Below, piece by piece: positions 35,084 to 44,900 of a stretch of 64,000 nucleotides of DNA (within the stretch, counting starts at the first letter, position 1; each line of letters begins with the position of its first letter). The DNA comes from Brucella anthropi ATCC 49188. GTDB taxonomy: Bacteria > Pseudomonadota > Alphaproteobacteria > Rhizobiales > Rhizobiaceae. The position numbers were made by a program, and so were the translations under genes. The notes below the pieces were generated by a model. It ran no database searches, was not told the DNA's origin, and was given only the letters and a program-made list of their open reading frames with translations. The stretch spans positions 1 through 64,000 of the forward strand of contig NC_009669.1 in assembly GCF_000017405.1 (NCBI RefSeq), in the 5' to 3' direction.

Positions 35084-35397
35084 CCGCTGATGGCGAGATA
35101 CGGGTTGTCCTGCATGTGGCTGCGGCGCGAGGCGGAGATCGTCACGGACGTGACGAGGCGGATGGCGATGAGGTCGTAGAGCAGGCCGACTTCCTCTTCC
35201 AGCAGCGGATATCCCGCATGAAAGCCGCGGGCAATGGCGGCGGCCGTGCCGATCGGGTCGGCATGGTCTAGACCGGGATAGGCGGCGGAGATCGCCACTT
35301 CTGCGATGATCGGCGCATGCAGCGCGTCACCGTAGTCGATCAGGCCGCAAATCCGGGAGAGGTCGCTAGCATCGACCAGGACGTTCGAGTTGTTGCG
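35084..35397 (-). pseudogene. APH/hydroxylysine-kinase-like phosphotransferase fragment
   Basis: The minus strand reads NNSNVLVDASDLSRICGLIDYGDALHAPIIAEVAISAAYPGLDHADPIGTAA, then FHAGYPLLEEEVGLLYDLIAIRLVTSVTISASRR. This is the C-terminal half of an APH-fold kinase, with the catalytic-loop Asn (NSNVLV) and the metal-binding Asp of IDYGD. The N-lobe is missing upstream and the 3' end is replaced by the IS21-type end. Such kinases occur beside or fused to class III aminotransferases that act as phospho-lyases on phosphohydroxylysine, so this may be a relic of the same pathway. From 35398 to 35676 I see no gene. Confidence 0.75.
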
Positions 35398-35676
35398 TCA
35401 TTGTGATAGAGGTGGCTTCTCTATTCGGCGAGCTAAAGTCAAGCGCTTCGATATTTCACAATCTCCGCATTTCAAAGTCTTTCGCAGGTTCTTGCTTCTC
35501 TCCGGAATCGGCGCGTTGGCCCTTCCACTATGGGGTTAGAAGAATGAGGTATCCAATCTCGGTATCGTCCTGATCACCATATGCGACCGGCACTGCCACC
35601 TCTACGAACTTACCTCATCCATCGTCCTGCGAAGGACATCTCTCCACGGCGATGTGGATATTTATACAGCTACTGT

Positions 35677-36714
35677 TCACGCAGCAGCGGGTAAGCCATT
35701 CCTAGTCCAGCAAAACTCGGTTCCGTCGCTCCACATGCGGTGCATTATGACAGCCAGTCGCCTGGCAAGTGCGACAATTGCCTTTTGCTTTCCTGCTCGT
35801 TTGGCAATCTTCATTGCCCAAGCCTTTAACCACGACCATTTCTTGACAAGCGTCAGGAGGGTCTGAGCCGCTTCGTATAATAAGGAACGCATCATTGCAT
35901 CACCACAGCAGGAGATCCGACCAATTCGTTTACTCTCACCCGATTCATTCAGCTTTGGCGTTAATCCGAGGATTGGCCCAACTGCCTTAGAGTTTTTAAA
36001 TCGTTGCGGAATATCAATCGTGCTCACAAAGGCCAGAGAGACAATAGGGCCAACGCCGGGAACAGTCATCAACAGTCGGCAGATTTCATCCCGGGAGGTC
36101 AACTCGAGCACTTTCTTGTGCAGCTTTTTAAATTCATCGCGTAGTTTGGTCCGGGCTGACAGCAGAACGTCCATGATTTCCGCAAGCTCTGGAAAGCCAG
36201 TGACCAGTTCGCAGACCCGTTCTTCAAACGTGATCTTACCGGCCAGGCCAACCTTTAAACCAAAATTCCGCAGTAGGCCTCGAATGTCATTCTCTATGGC
36301 AATGGCTTTTTCTTGAAGCAGTTGACGTGCCGTGAGCAAGGCGCGACGCTTCTGGCTCGTCAATGTCTTCACATGTACAGGCTTGTACAGATTTACGCGC
36401 ATCATCTGGGCAATGCCGCGAGCATCGTTACGATCAGTTTTGTTCGGCTGTGCCTTCAGAAACGCCTTGGTGTGACGAGTCTCGATGCAAATCGTTGGCA
36501 CGCCTGCTTTTGCCAGAGTCTCAAACAGCCATTGCGATAAGGGGCCAGCTTCAAGTCCGACACGTTCAATATGCCACCTGGGATCTTTCAGAACTACTAT
36601 CAGGTCATCAGGATGTGACGATACTTTTACCTCACGGCAAATCTTACCGGCTTCATCGATAATGCAAACGGCGGTCTCTTTTACCGATACGTCAAGTCCA
36701 GTATAATGTTTCAT
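35677..36714 (-). CDS. IS110-family transposase
   Basis: A 345-aa DEDD transposase starting at MKHYTGLDVSVKETAVCIID. The N-terminal RuvC-like domain has D in TGLDVSV, E in GLEAGPLSQW and the D-x-x-D pair in PNKTDRNDARGIAQMM. The C-terminal Tnp_20 domain (LMTVPGVGPIVSLAFVSTIDIPQRFKNSKAVGPILGLTPK) includes the serine-containing segment SGESKRIGRISCCGDAMMRSLL. Length is typical. IS110 enzymes use a structured RNA from the element's non-coding end to choose sites. The non-coding stretch 36715-36872 upstream is a candidate location for it. The gene appears intact. Confidence 0.93.
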   Translation of the reverse strand: MKHYTGLDVSVKETAVCIIDEAGKICREVKVSSHPDDLIVVLKDPRWHIERVGLEAGPLSQWLFETLAKAGVPTICIETRHTKAFLKAQPNKTDRNDARGIAQMMRVNLYKPVHVKTLTSQKRRALLTARQLLQEKAIAIENDIRGLLRNFGLKVGLAGKITFEERVCELVTGFPELAEIMDVLLSARTKLRDEFKKLHKKVLELTSRDEICRLLMTVPGVGPIVSLAFVSTIDIPQRFKNSKAVGPILGLTPKLNESGESKRIGRISCCGDAMMRSLLYEAAQTLLTLVKKWSWLKAWAMKIAKRAGKQKAIVALARRLAVIMHRMWSDGTEFCWTRNGLPAAA

Positions 36715-36892
36715 GCTGCGCTTCCTTTCCGATGCTTGAGGCTGTTGCAAAACATGACCTCGTTTTACCATCAACAGAAGCGCAGCACCCTTCTACAATC
36801 CGCAATCGTTAAAGGCGGGGCTCAAGCCGAATACCCCATCTCGGTTTGTCTGAACAGCTTCGGGCGTTTCGCTAAGTGGATTTCCGCCTCGA

Positions 36893-39800
36893 TTATGCCG
36901 CCACCATCATTGGTGTCAGCGCGTTGAAGTAGGCCTGATCCGGCGTCCGCCGGTCAAGGGATGAATGTGGGCGTCTGGTGTTGTAGAAGTTCAGATATCG
37001 GCCGATGCCAGCGCGTGCCTCGGACACAGTCTTGTAGGCATGGAGGTAGACTTCCTCGTATTTGATCGAACGCCAGAGCCGCTCGACGAAGACATTGTCT
37101 CGCCACGCACCCTTGCCATCCATCGAGATGGCGATCTGTGACCTCTTCAGCACGGCGGTGAAGTCGATGGAGGTGAACTGCGATCCCTGGTCGGTATTGA
37201 AGATTTCCGGCCTGCCATGACGGGCAAGTGCCTCCTCCACCGCCTCGATGCAGAAGGCTGCTTCCATCGTGATCGACAACCGCCATGACAAGACCTTCCG
37301 GCTGAACCAGTCCACGACGGCGCACAGATAGACAAATCCCCGCGCCATGGGGAGTGGAGTAAGAAGCGCGGGTGCGCTTCTCCTCCCCGAACCGTACATG
37401 CACCTTTCAGCGCATACGGCTCTCCGTTCAAGCTTGGCCCATGGCCATAGCAACGTCATGATAGTGCGACGTGACGGTACTGCGGTCTTCAAGCCGGAAG
37501 ATGTATGGGTTTCCCTCCGGATTGCGCCACCGGAATTGCGCCTTGGGGCTTGAGACAAGCCGTTGCAGTGCTTTCCCGACAGGGTCACCGCGTTCACTGC
37601 GGCCATACACGAACCAGGTTTTCGCTTTGCCCGGTTCCGGGACCCTTACCCATTTCCGCATCAAGGGTTTGATGCGCGATCGGTACTTGTGTCCCAGCCA
37701 ATGCGCCATTTTCCAGAACACGACATGGTCGATGCGCCGGAAGACGTACGCCGTGAAGTCAGTGAACTTGTAGAACGCCGCCCATCCCACCAATTGGCGG
37801 TTCAGGCCGGCGATCATGTCGACCGTACTGACACTATGATTGCCGGAAAGGGTTTCGGTGAGCTTGCGAACAAACCCCTTGGCCTTTTCCTTGGGTATCG
37901 TCGTGACGATGGACATCCGTCCATGCGCCCCACGCTTGCGGATGATCCGGTGCCCCAGAAAGACGAAGCCGTCATTGACGTGTGTGACATGAGTTTTCTC
38001 CATGTTCAGCGTCAACTTCAACTCACCTTCCAGAAACGCCCGGCATTCCTCACGGATTTCCTCTGCCTGAGCCTTGGTTCCTTTTACGATCACGACGAAG
38101 TCGTCAGCGTATCGGCAATAGGCAACAGCCGGTTTCCATTGCCGGTTCTCGCGAACCGTAATGGGGCGGCCCTGCTTGATGCCGAAGTTCCATGCCCAGC
38201 GGTCCTTGCGGGCCTTGTTGCTCAGGTATTTCGCCTCCAGCCACATATCAAACTCGTGGAGCATGATGTTGGACAGGAGCGGTGACAGAACGCCACCTTG
38301 CGGAACGCCCTCGCTTGAGGCTGTGAACAGGCCACGGTCGATGTGGCCTGCCTTCAGGAAACGATAGAGAAGATCGACGAACCGTCCATCCTGCACCCGT
38401 CGCCGCACGCATCTCAGAAGTAGCCGATGATGGACCGTGTCGAAGTAGCTGGCCAGATCACCTTCGATGATCCAGCGGCCCCTCGTCGTGTCGGCACCAT
38501 CCTGAAGCTGTATCCTCACGGTGCGGACGGCATGATGCACGCTCCGTTCCGGCCGGAAGCCATAGGATAAACGATGGAAATCGCTCTCCCAGATTGGCTC
38601 CATGGCCATCAGTATGGCGCGTTGAACGATTCGATCCGTCAGGGTCGGAATACCCAGTGGTCGTCGCTTGCCGTTCGATTTCGGGATATAGATGCGCTTG
38701 ACCGGCTGGGGGCGGTAGCTCTCCTCCAGCAGACTTGTCCGCAGGTCCTCAAGATGCTGATCCAGTTTGACCTGCAGTCGTTGCTTATCCATTCCGTCGA
38801 TACCCGGCGTTCGTGCGCCACTTGACGCAAGAACCATCCGAGCGGCCTCGGCAAGCCATTCCCGATTGGCAATCAGCCGAAGAAGCCGATCAAACCGCCG
38901 GTTTGGATCGCTCTCGGCCCATGTTGCAAGCTTGTGCTGCATTTCGCTGATTATCAAAGGTCTTCACCTCGCTTGGTCAGGTAGTTTGCATTTCAAGCAG
39001 TTTGAACTGTTCCCCTTCGCCATGTGGCAGGCTTTCCCTGCCGCAGACTACTACGGGAACTCCGCCAACATGATGGACATCAGGGTCAACTCCCTTGCGA
39101 CGCAATACTTCGTTGTCATTCCATCATGCCTTCCCTCGTTCATATGCTGGACGTCTGCGTATTGGTGAGGCTGCCGGTCGCAGTCTTTTCCCTTGCGTTC
39201 CGCAAGTCGATGCCGATATCATGGTCTGGCTGCATTCTCCCCATGATCCCATACGACCAACCTACATATACGACCGTATTCGGATGCCGCCGACTTATGT
39301 GTCCGGCAGCGTCATCAGCATTCCGCCTGTTAAGCCGTGTAGGCGAAGGCGACCTTTCAGCCCTCAGATGCGGGTTAACCGGTTCGTGTTCCTCAACCTT
39401 CCAATACTTCAGCCTCGGGAACCATCTCGGCGTAACGGCTTCGCCTCAATCCCCTTTACCTGCGGGCTACGTCACCCTGCCAGTTGACGGCAGGTCACCG
39501 CCGCTTGGGCTCATGTCCCCTCGCAGCAGGGGACAGGCAAACACTCACATCCTCCTTTCTCTTTTGCATTCCAGTCATATGCCTCCCCGACTGGGGCGAG
39601 GCGCACTGTAGGTCAGGTCCATTGCCCAGACCTGATTGGGCCGGGTGACTGCCAGCTTTCGTAGGAGGTAGGGATAAATTTTGTGCCCTGGCGCTGGTTT
39701 CGAGGTGTTCGGGCGGCGGTAGATCGCCTCGATGCCCATCTTCTTCATCAGCGTGGCGACGTGTCGCCGCCCGGTCTCCAGACCTTCTCCTCTCAAGAGC

Positions 39801-39976
39801 CCTTGCAACATCCGACTTCCGGCAAAGGGGTAGTCGAGATGCAATTCGTCAATTCGGCGCATAAGGGCCAGATCGCCGTCAGACACCGGACGAGGCAGAT
39901 AGTAGACGCTGCCACGGCTGAAGCCGAGAAGCTTCGCCTGGCGCACGACGGATAGCTTGTGCTCGCGGTCGATCAT
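36893..39976 (-). CDS. IS3-family transposase OrfB, split by the group II intron
   Basis: Exon 1 is 39976-39607 and exon 2 is 37353-36893. Together they give 831 bp, exactly 277 codons including stop (276 aa). The junction reads WAMDLTY-I-PMARGFVYLCAVVDWFSRKVLSW, i.e. an uninterrupted rve core: D in AMDLTY, D in IFNTDQGSQFTS and E in NVFVERLWRSIKYEEV. The exon 1 start overlaps the orfA stop (ATGA). Active transposase therefore requires intron splicing. Confidence 0.92.
37354..39606 (-). ncRNA. Group II intron (2253 bp) inserted in IS3 orfB
   Basis: On the minus strand the intron begins GTGCGCC (group II 5' consensus GUGYG) at 39606 and ends ...TACTCCAC (AY) at 37354. Domain V is visible at 37385-37423: GAGCCGTATGCG, GAAAGG, then TGTACGGTTC. 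Its maturase ORF lies in domain IV. Excision rejoins orfB in frame without adding or losing a base, which fixes the boundaries. Confidence 0.9.
37428..38957 (-). CDS. ltrA: Group II intron reverse transcriptase/maturase
   Basis: A 509-aa intron-encoded protein. RT domain: RIYIPKSNGKRRPLGIPTLTDRIVQ (RT2), EGDLASYFDTVHH (RT3), SEGVPQGGVLSPLLSNIMLHEFD (RT4) and the catalytic YADD in YCRYADDFVVIV (RT5, near residue 293). The maturase/X region covers about 370-450 (WAAFYKFTDFTAYVFRRIDHVVFWKMAHWLGHKY). No Cys-rich HNH endonuclease domain is seen at the C-terminus. It therefore probably retrohomes without second-strand cleavage or uses replication forks. Apparently intact; its product would splice and mobilise the intron. 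Confidence 0.94.
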   Translation of the reverse strand: MIISEMQHKLATWAESDPNRRFDRLLRLIANREWLAEAARMVLASSGARTPGIDGMDKQRLQVKLDQHLEDLRTSLLEESYRPQPVKRIYIPKSNGKRRPLGIPTLTDRIVQRAILMAMEPIWESDFHRLSYGFRPERSVHHAVRTVRIQLQDGADTTRGRWIIEGDLASYFDTVHHRLLLRCVRRRVQDGRFVDLLYRFLKAGHIDRGLFTASSEGVPQGGVLSPLLSNIMLHEFDMWLEAKYLSNKARKDRWAWNFGIKQGRPITVRENRQWKPAVAYCRYADDFVVIVKGTKAQAEEIREECRAFLEGELKLTLNMEKTHVTHVNDGFVFLGHRIIRKRGAHGRMSIVTTIPKEKAKGFVRKLTETLSGNHSVSTVDMIAGLNRQLVGWAAFYKFTDFTAYVFRRIDHVVFWKMAHWLGHKYRSRIKPLMRKWVRVPEPGKAKTWFVYGRSERGDPVGKALQRLVSSPKAQFRWRNPEGNPYIFRLEDRSTVTSHYHDVAMAMGQA

Positions 39977-40284
39977 TTCTTTCCGCCCAGCAATCCCGCC
40001 TTGCCGAGCGCACCGGATAAAAAATCGTTCTCCAGTGTCAGTTCGCCGATTTTCGCGTGCAGCGTTTTGACATCGATGGTCGGACCCGACGGCTCCGCTT
40101 TCGTTTCATCGCCGAACACACCTGTCGCCCCCTCAAGGAGCTGGTCTTTCCATTGCTTGATCTGGTTGGCGTGCACATCGAACTGCTGGGACAACTCCAC
40201 CAGCGTCTGCTCACCTCGGATGGCGGCAAGTGCCACCTTCGCCTTGAAAGCCGGGCTATGGTTCCGGCGCGGTCGTCTCGTCAT
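39973..40284 (-). CDS. IS3-family OrfA
   Basis: A 103-aa protein starting at MTRRPRRNHSPAFKAKV. The helix-turn-helix (VALAAIRGEQTLVELSQQFDVHANQIKQWKDQLL) is followed by a leucine-zipper-like helix (LHAKIGELTLENDFLSGALGKAGLL), the usual OrfA layout. Its stop overlaps the orfB start by 4 bp, compatible with the -1 frameshifting that produces the OrfAB transposase. Confidence 0.9.
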   Translation of the reverse strand: MTRRPRRNHSPAFKAKVALAAIRGEQTLVELSQQFDVHANQIKQWKDQLLEGATGVFGDETKAEPSGPTIDVKTLHAKIGELTLENDFLSGALGKAGLLGGKK

Positions 40285-40349
40285 GGTCTCTCCTGTTCCC
40301 GGCATCTAAGCCGAAGTCAGGCAGAAACTCCACTTATCCCCGCTGTGCA

Positions 40350-40688
40350 GATTTCCCGAGCCAGCTCTTTGCGCCGCGCGTGATGGTGACAGACAAGCTG
40401 CGTTCTTATTCCGCCGCAAAGCGAGAGATCATGCTGGGGATCGAACACCGTTCGCACAAAGGGCTCAACAACCTCGCAGAAAATTCTCACCTTCCCGTTC
40501 GACGACGAGAGCGACGCATGATGCGGTTCAAGTCGGCAGGTCAATGCCAACGTTTCGTCTCAACCCACGGCCAAATTGCCAATCTTTTCCAACTTCATCG
40601 AAAACACCTGAATGCCGCTGATCATCGCCCACTCCGCGCCCTCGCCAGCGCCACCTGGCGTGAGATCGCGTTGCCGATCCAAGCCTGA
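40350..40688 (+). pseudogene. IS6-family transposase, C-terminal fragment
   Basis: Reads LFAPRVMVTDKLRSYSAAKREIM, then NNLAENSHLPVRRRERRM and ends at LPIQA-stop. The second D and the E of the IS6 triad survive, but the N-terminal half and first D are missing next to the IS3 end. It differs from the 817-bp copies in this segment, so it is from another IS6 type. Confidence 0.85.
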
Positions 40689-40732
40689 AATTCAGGACAA
40701 AGAAATGATTGCGTCCTACGTCAGGTTAAGGC

Positions 40733-41009
40733 GACGCCACCCAGCAACTCCAGCGGAGGGAAGGAGTGGCTCGGCAAGATCTCGAAGCGCGGCAACAAGC
40801 AGTTACGAACGCTACTGATTGTCGGAGCGACGTCGATCCTGAAACAGGCTCGCAGAGGTTCTAAGCTGCCCGGTTGGGTGGTGTCATTAATGGCACGTCG
40901 CCCCTACAAAGTGGCAGCCGTGGCGCTCGCCAACAAGATGGCGCGCACAATATGGGCGCTTCTCGTCAAGGGCGGCACATACCAAGCGCCGGCGATGGCA
41001 AAGGCATAG
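40733..41009 (+). pseudogene. IS110-family transposase, C-terminal fragment
   Basis: One frame gives SGGKEWLGKISKRGNKQLRTLLIVGATSILKQARRG, then MARRPYKVAAVALANKMARTIWALLVKGG and ends at AMAKA-stop. That is the Tnp_20 C-terminus, closer to the 55606-56619 transposase than to the one at 35677. The start and the RuvC domain are missing. The 220 bp beyond it (41010-41229) look like the non-coding end of the same element. Confidence 0.8.
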
Positions 41010-41275
41010 AAACAGAATTCCCGGCGTTACTGAGTCGGGATAAAGTGGCAAGGTACGAAGCGTGATGAACCCGAGGGGCGATACCTCGATGTCGATCAGA
41101 CCGTCTGACTCAATGCGCCTTCGAGCGCGAGAAAGTGATTAGGCGATCGACATCGCGGATCTCATCGTGGCCAGCGGTCAGTGACCGCGCTGACAGGCCG
41201 GACATATGACTGCACCGTCCGACGGAGATTCATGCTGCCAACACCTTGCTAACCGGGCCGTTCCACATATGAGTC

Positions 41276-41326
41276 AGAGCCCTTTTTGGACGCCGATAAG
41301 GGGTCCCGTTTAAACGCCGATTGACA
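41276..41326 (-). repeat. IS21-type terminal sequence (site 2)
   Basis: On the minus strand: TGTCAATCGGCGTTTAAAC, GACCCCTTATCGGC, then AAAAGGGCTCTGAC. It parallels the sequence at 35030-35083 and truncates the Tn3 transposase fragment at 41327. Between the two IS21-type ends lies about 6.2 kb of mobile-element debris, but no IS21 genes. Confidence 0.5.
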
Positions 41327-41764
41327 TACTGTTGAGAACGGGGCAGAGTGTTGAGCCTCAACCAGTTTGGCGAGCGCCAGCGCGAATGTCTCTTCGCGAA
41401 AATGCCAGATTGCCATCTGCTGTAGCTGGCGGCGCGTGATGCCGGGACAGGCATGCGCCATCTTCGAGAAGCCAAGATTTGTGGCTTCGGCGATCAGCGC
41501 CGCATAAAACACCCGCAGATCGGAAGGTGACCGACCGGTCTGGAGGTGCTCGAACAAGGAACTGAAGCCCGTCATCCGGTCGATATCGGCCACAAGGTCC
41601 GTCAACCGTATGGGAGGCATGGTTGTTGCCACCCGCCTTGCGAACGCGATTGCGGCTTCGGTTTCCGAAGTTCTGACCGCTGGGACCCGCAATCCTTTTG
41701 CGCCGATGCGAGTATCGCCCCGACTATTTTCCAGGCGACCTGCCGCCTCCTGCAGATGCGCCAA
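41327..41764 (-). pseudogene. Tn3-family transposase internal fragment
   Basis: The minus-strand frame contains MPPIRLTDLVADIDRMTGFSSLFEHLQTG, then LRVFYAALIAEATNLGFSKMAHACPGITRRQLQQMAIWHFREETFALALAKLVEAQH. This corresponds to the central DDE region of Tn3-family TnpA (first catalytic D in VADID, the NLG-x-x-KMA stretch). Both ends are missing; the 3' end is replaced by the IS21-type sequence. Evidence of an earlier Tn3-type transposon here. Confidence 0.85.
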
Positions 41765-41966
41765 CTACTTCAAATCATGCGTATATGATCCCGAGTAAAG
41801 TGGACGCGCTCTAGTGCGCGAAATTCCATCACGCCAAATAACTACGTGTGTTAATCTAATCACACAACCTATAATTTAATAAAGCATTAGTTTCAGCTAA
41901 TTGATTAAATTGAAAAAAAAGAATACAAAGATGAGATACTTACCTAACAGGCGCGGGAAGTTTTAA

Positions 41967-44900
41967 ATGAAAAAACTATGGTTGGCCAGCACGGCAATTA
42001 TCAGTGCAAGCCTTTTCACGTCTGCAGCTTGGTCCGCACCATGTGCATCAAATTCCAATGGCACTTTCACATCCAATAACGCTACCAATAATGGCGGGTG
42101 TTCGATTGCCTCGGTCGCAGCAACTATCGGAGACAATTCCATCTGGAACACGGGCTTTCTCCTGTACAGCCAGAACATCAACCGCACAATGACTATCGAG
42201 AACGATCTCACGACGACATTGAAGGGAAGCACGGGAATTTCTGTCTATGGCACTGCGCCGACGGCATTCTCCACATTCGACGCGAGCGGCAGGACCATTA
42301 ACCTGACCATCGAGAACCTGACGGCCAACGCATCTTTGCCGATAGGCGACAATATCGCAAAGGCGGGTGTCGGCGTCAGCCATGGCGGAACCATGACGAT
42401 AGGCAGTCTCAATCTTACGATGCTTAATCTGCCAAACGGGAACGACGGAAGCACGTTCGGCCTCGGCCAAAGGTTTGAACATTATGGCATTGTCGTTGGA
42501 TCAACTGTAAATGCTGCGGAAACGTTGGCGTTCAACGGTTATCAGTCGAAAGCGATTTTCGACAATATGAACATTAAGATGCAGTCGACCAATAATGGAT
42601 GGAATGTGTATCCTCTCCTAGCCGGCATAAGGGTTATTCAGGGCGCTGGAGGGAATTCCGGAAACGGGTCGGCTGGTTATGTCGAAGTCAAGAATGATCT
42701 GGCGATCGACATCAATGCGACATCCAATGACGCCATCGGAATTTATATTTCAGGTTCGGAGCATAACGGCGTTGTGCCAGAAGTTCACCTGAACAACAGC
42801 AATATCAAAATCAAAAGCACGTCCTCACGCGCCAATGCTATCCGGCTGGGCAAGACTGCGAGCATCGGTACCGGAGAAGGCAGGCTTTTTTCAACCGGCC
42901 ATATGGAAATCGATACTCTTCAAGCGGCTAATGATGCAGCTATCGACATAATATGGCAAGGGGCTGTTTTGGATGCAAATGCTGATACATCCAGCACGAC
43001 CATCAGCGCCGGCCGTGAGGCTATTACGATCAGTGGTAATGCTAGCCAAGCAACGGCTCAGACCGTGACGTCGTTCAACGATCTGGTTGCCACAACGGCC
43101 TCCACGACAGCGAACCTGATCAATGTGGCCAATAATCAAAACGATTACCGTCTCAACATACGTGGGGTAAACAGCGACCTAAAGGCCGCATCAGCTGGCT
43201 GGCTTTTGAATGTCAATGGCACCGTACAGTCTCCCAGTGCTGTTACATTCAATGTCTCCGATGGTAAAATCACCGGCTTGGTCAATAAAGCGGCACCTTC
43301 CACTCTTGAAATCACCGTACAAGATGGCGCTCAGTGGATAATGCAGGAGAAAGGTGGTGCAACGCCATCAACCACGGCAACATTCACGCAGTTGAATATT
43401 GCCAATGCTGCAATTCTGGATGCGACAGCAGGAGCGGGCGCACTGTCAGACTTCGTTCTACAGGGCAATGTATTGGCGGAAACAGCTGGTGAAATTCGTC
43501 TTTATGACGGCACGGCTGGTGATCGCCTGACAATAAACGGCTCTTATACCGGCAATGGTGGTTTGATTACATTCGATACGGCCCTTGGTGACGACAGTTC
43601 GACAACCGACATGCTTGTCATCACGGGTGACACTGCTGGCACGACAAATGTCGCTGTGACCAACGCCGGCGGCGAAGGTGCGCAGACGGTTGAAGGCATC
43701 AAGATTATTGAAGTTGGTGGCGCATCCAATGGTACATTCTCGCTGCAAGGCGATTATGTGCATGAAGGTGAAAATGCTGTTGTTGCTGGTGCCTATGCCT
43801 ACAAGCTTTATCAGGGTGGTGTTGCCAGCCCGGCCGATGGTGACTGGTATCTGCGTTCACAGATCAAACCGGTTGATCCCGTTGATCCCGTTGATCCCGT
43901 TGATCCCGTTGATCCTGTCGATCCAACCAATCCTGTTGATCCAACTGATCCTGTTACGCTTCCTAGCGAACCACTCTATCAAGCAGGCGTTCCAACCTAT
44001 GAGAGCTATGCACAATCGCTGCTTGGCTTGAATGGCGTCCCCACCTTGCAGCAGCGTGTCGGCAATCGCTTCTGGGCAAGCAATGGCAATCGAGTGATTG
44101 CACAAGGTGCCGATCCGGTGGGAACGCCCTATGCCGCACCTGAGGAAGCAGGAGTGGCAATCGAGGGCAATGGTGTCTGGGGTCGTATCGAAGGCGCGCA
44201 TAACAGCATTGAGCCACGCTTCTCCACCTCTTCCACCGAATATGATCAGAACATCTTCAAGCTGCAGGCGGGTCTTGATGGCATGCTGGCAGAAATCGAA
44301 AGCGGTAAGCTGATCGGTGGCGTCACCGTGCATTATGCCCATGGCAAGACCAAGACGAAATCCGTGCATGGTGATGGTGAAATCTCCACCGACGGCTATG
44401 GCTTTGGCGGAACTCTGACATGGTATGGCGAAAACGGCTTCTACCTTGATGGTCAGGCACAACTGACATGGTACAGAAGCGATCTCAACTCAACACTTGC
44501 TAATAGCACCCTTGTCGATGGCAATGACGGCTTTGGCTATGCGTTGTCCATTGAAGGTGGCAAGCGCATTGCGATCGATCAGGCATGGTCGCTCACGCCA
44601 CAGGCGCAGCTTTTCTATTCTAGCGTTGATTTCGATGACTTCGCCGATACATTCGGCTCACAGGTCAGCCTTGACCGTGGTGACAGTCTTCAAGGTCGTC
44701 TTGGTCTGACGCTTGATCATGAAAGCTCATGGCAGAATGCCAATGGCAAACTTGATCGTGCACATGTCTATGGCATTGCCAATCTCTATTACGAGTTCCT
44801 GGAAGGCACGAAGGTCGATGTTGCGGGCACAAGCTTTGCCAGCCGCAATGATCGTCTGTGGGGCGGGCTTGGAATTGGCGGTTCCTACAACTGGAACGAC

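Larger units (their letters stand above)
36873..40336 (-). mobile_element. IS3-family element carrying a group II intron
   Basis: The outer ends are imperfect inverted repeats, TAAGTGGATTTCCGCCT (left) and, inverted, TAAGTGGAGTTTCTGCCT (right). Total length is 3464 bp, of which 2253 bp is a group II intron, leaving a normal IS3-size element of about 1.2 kb with orfA and orfB overlapping by 4 bp. No clear target duplication was found. The right end is inserted in or next to a truncated IS6 transposase. Confidence 0.85.

Noticed and set aside
35298..35676. A gene between the APH fragment and the IS110 transposase
   Set aside because: No frame with a start, ribosome-binding site or recognisable sequence; probably element-end and degraded DNA.
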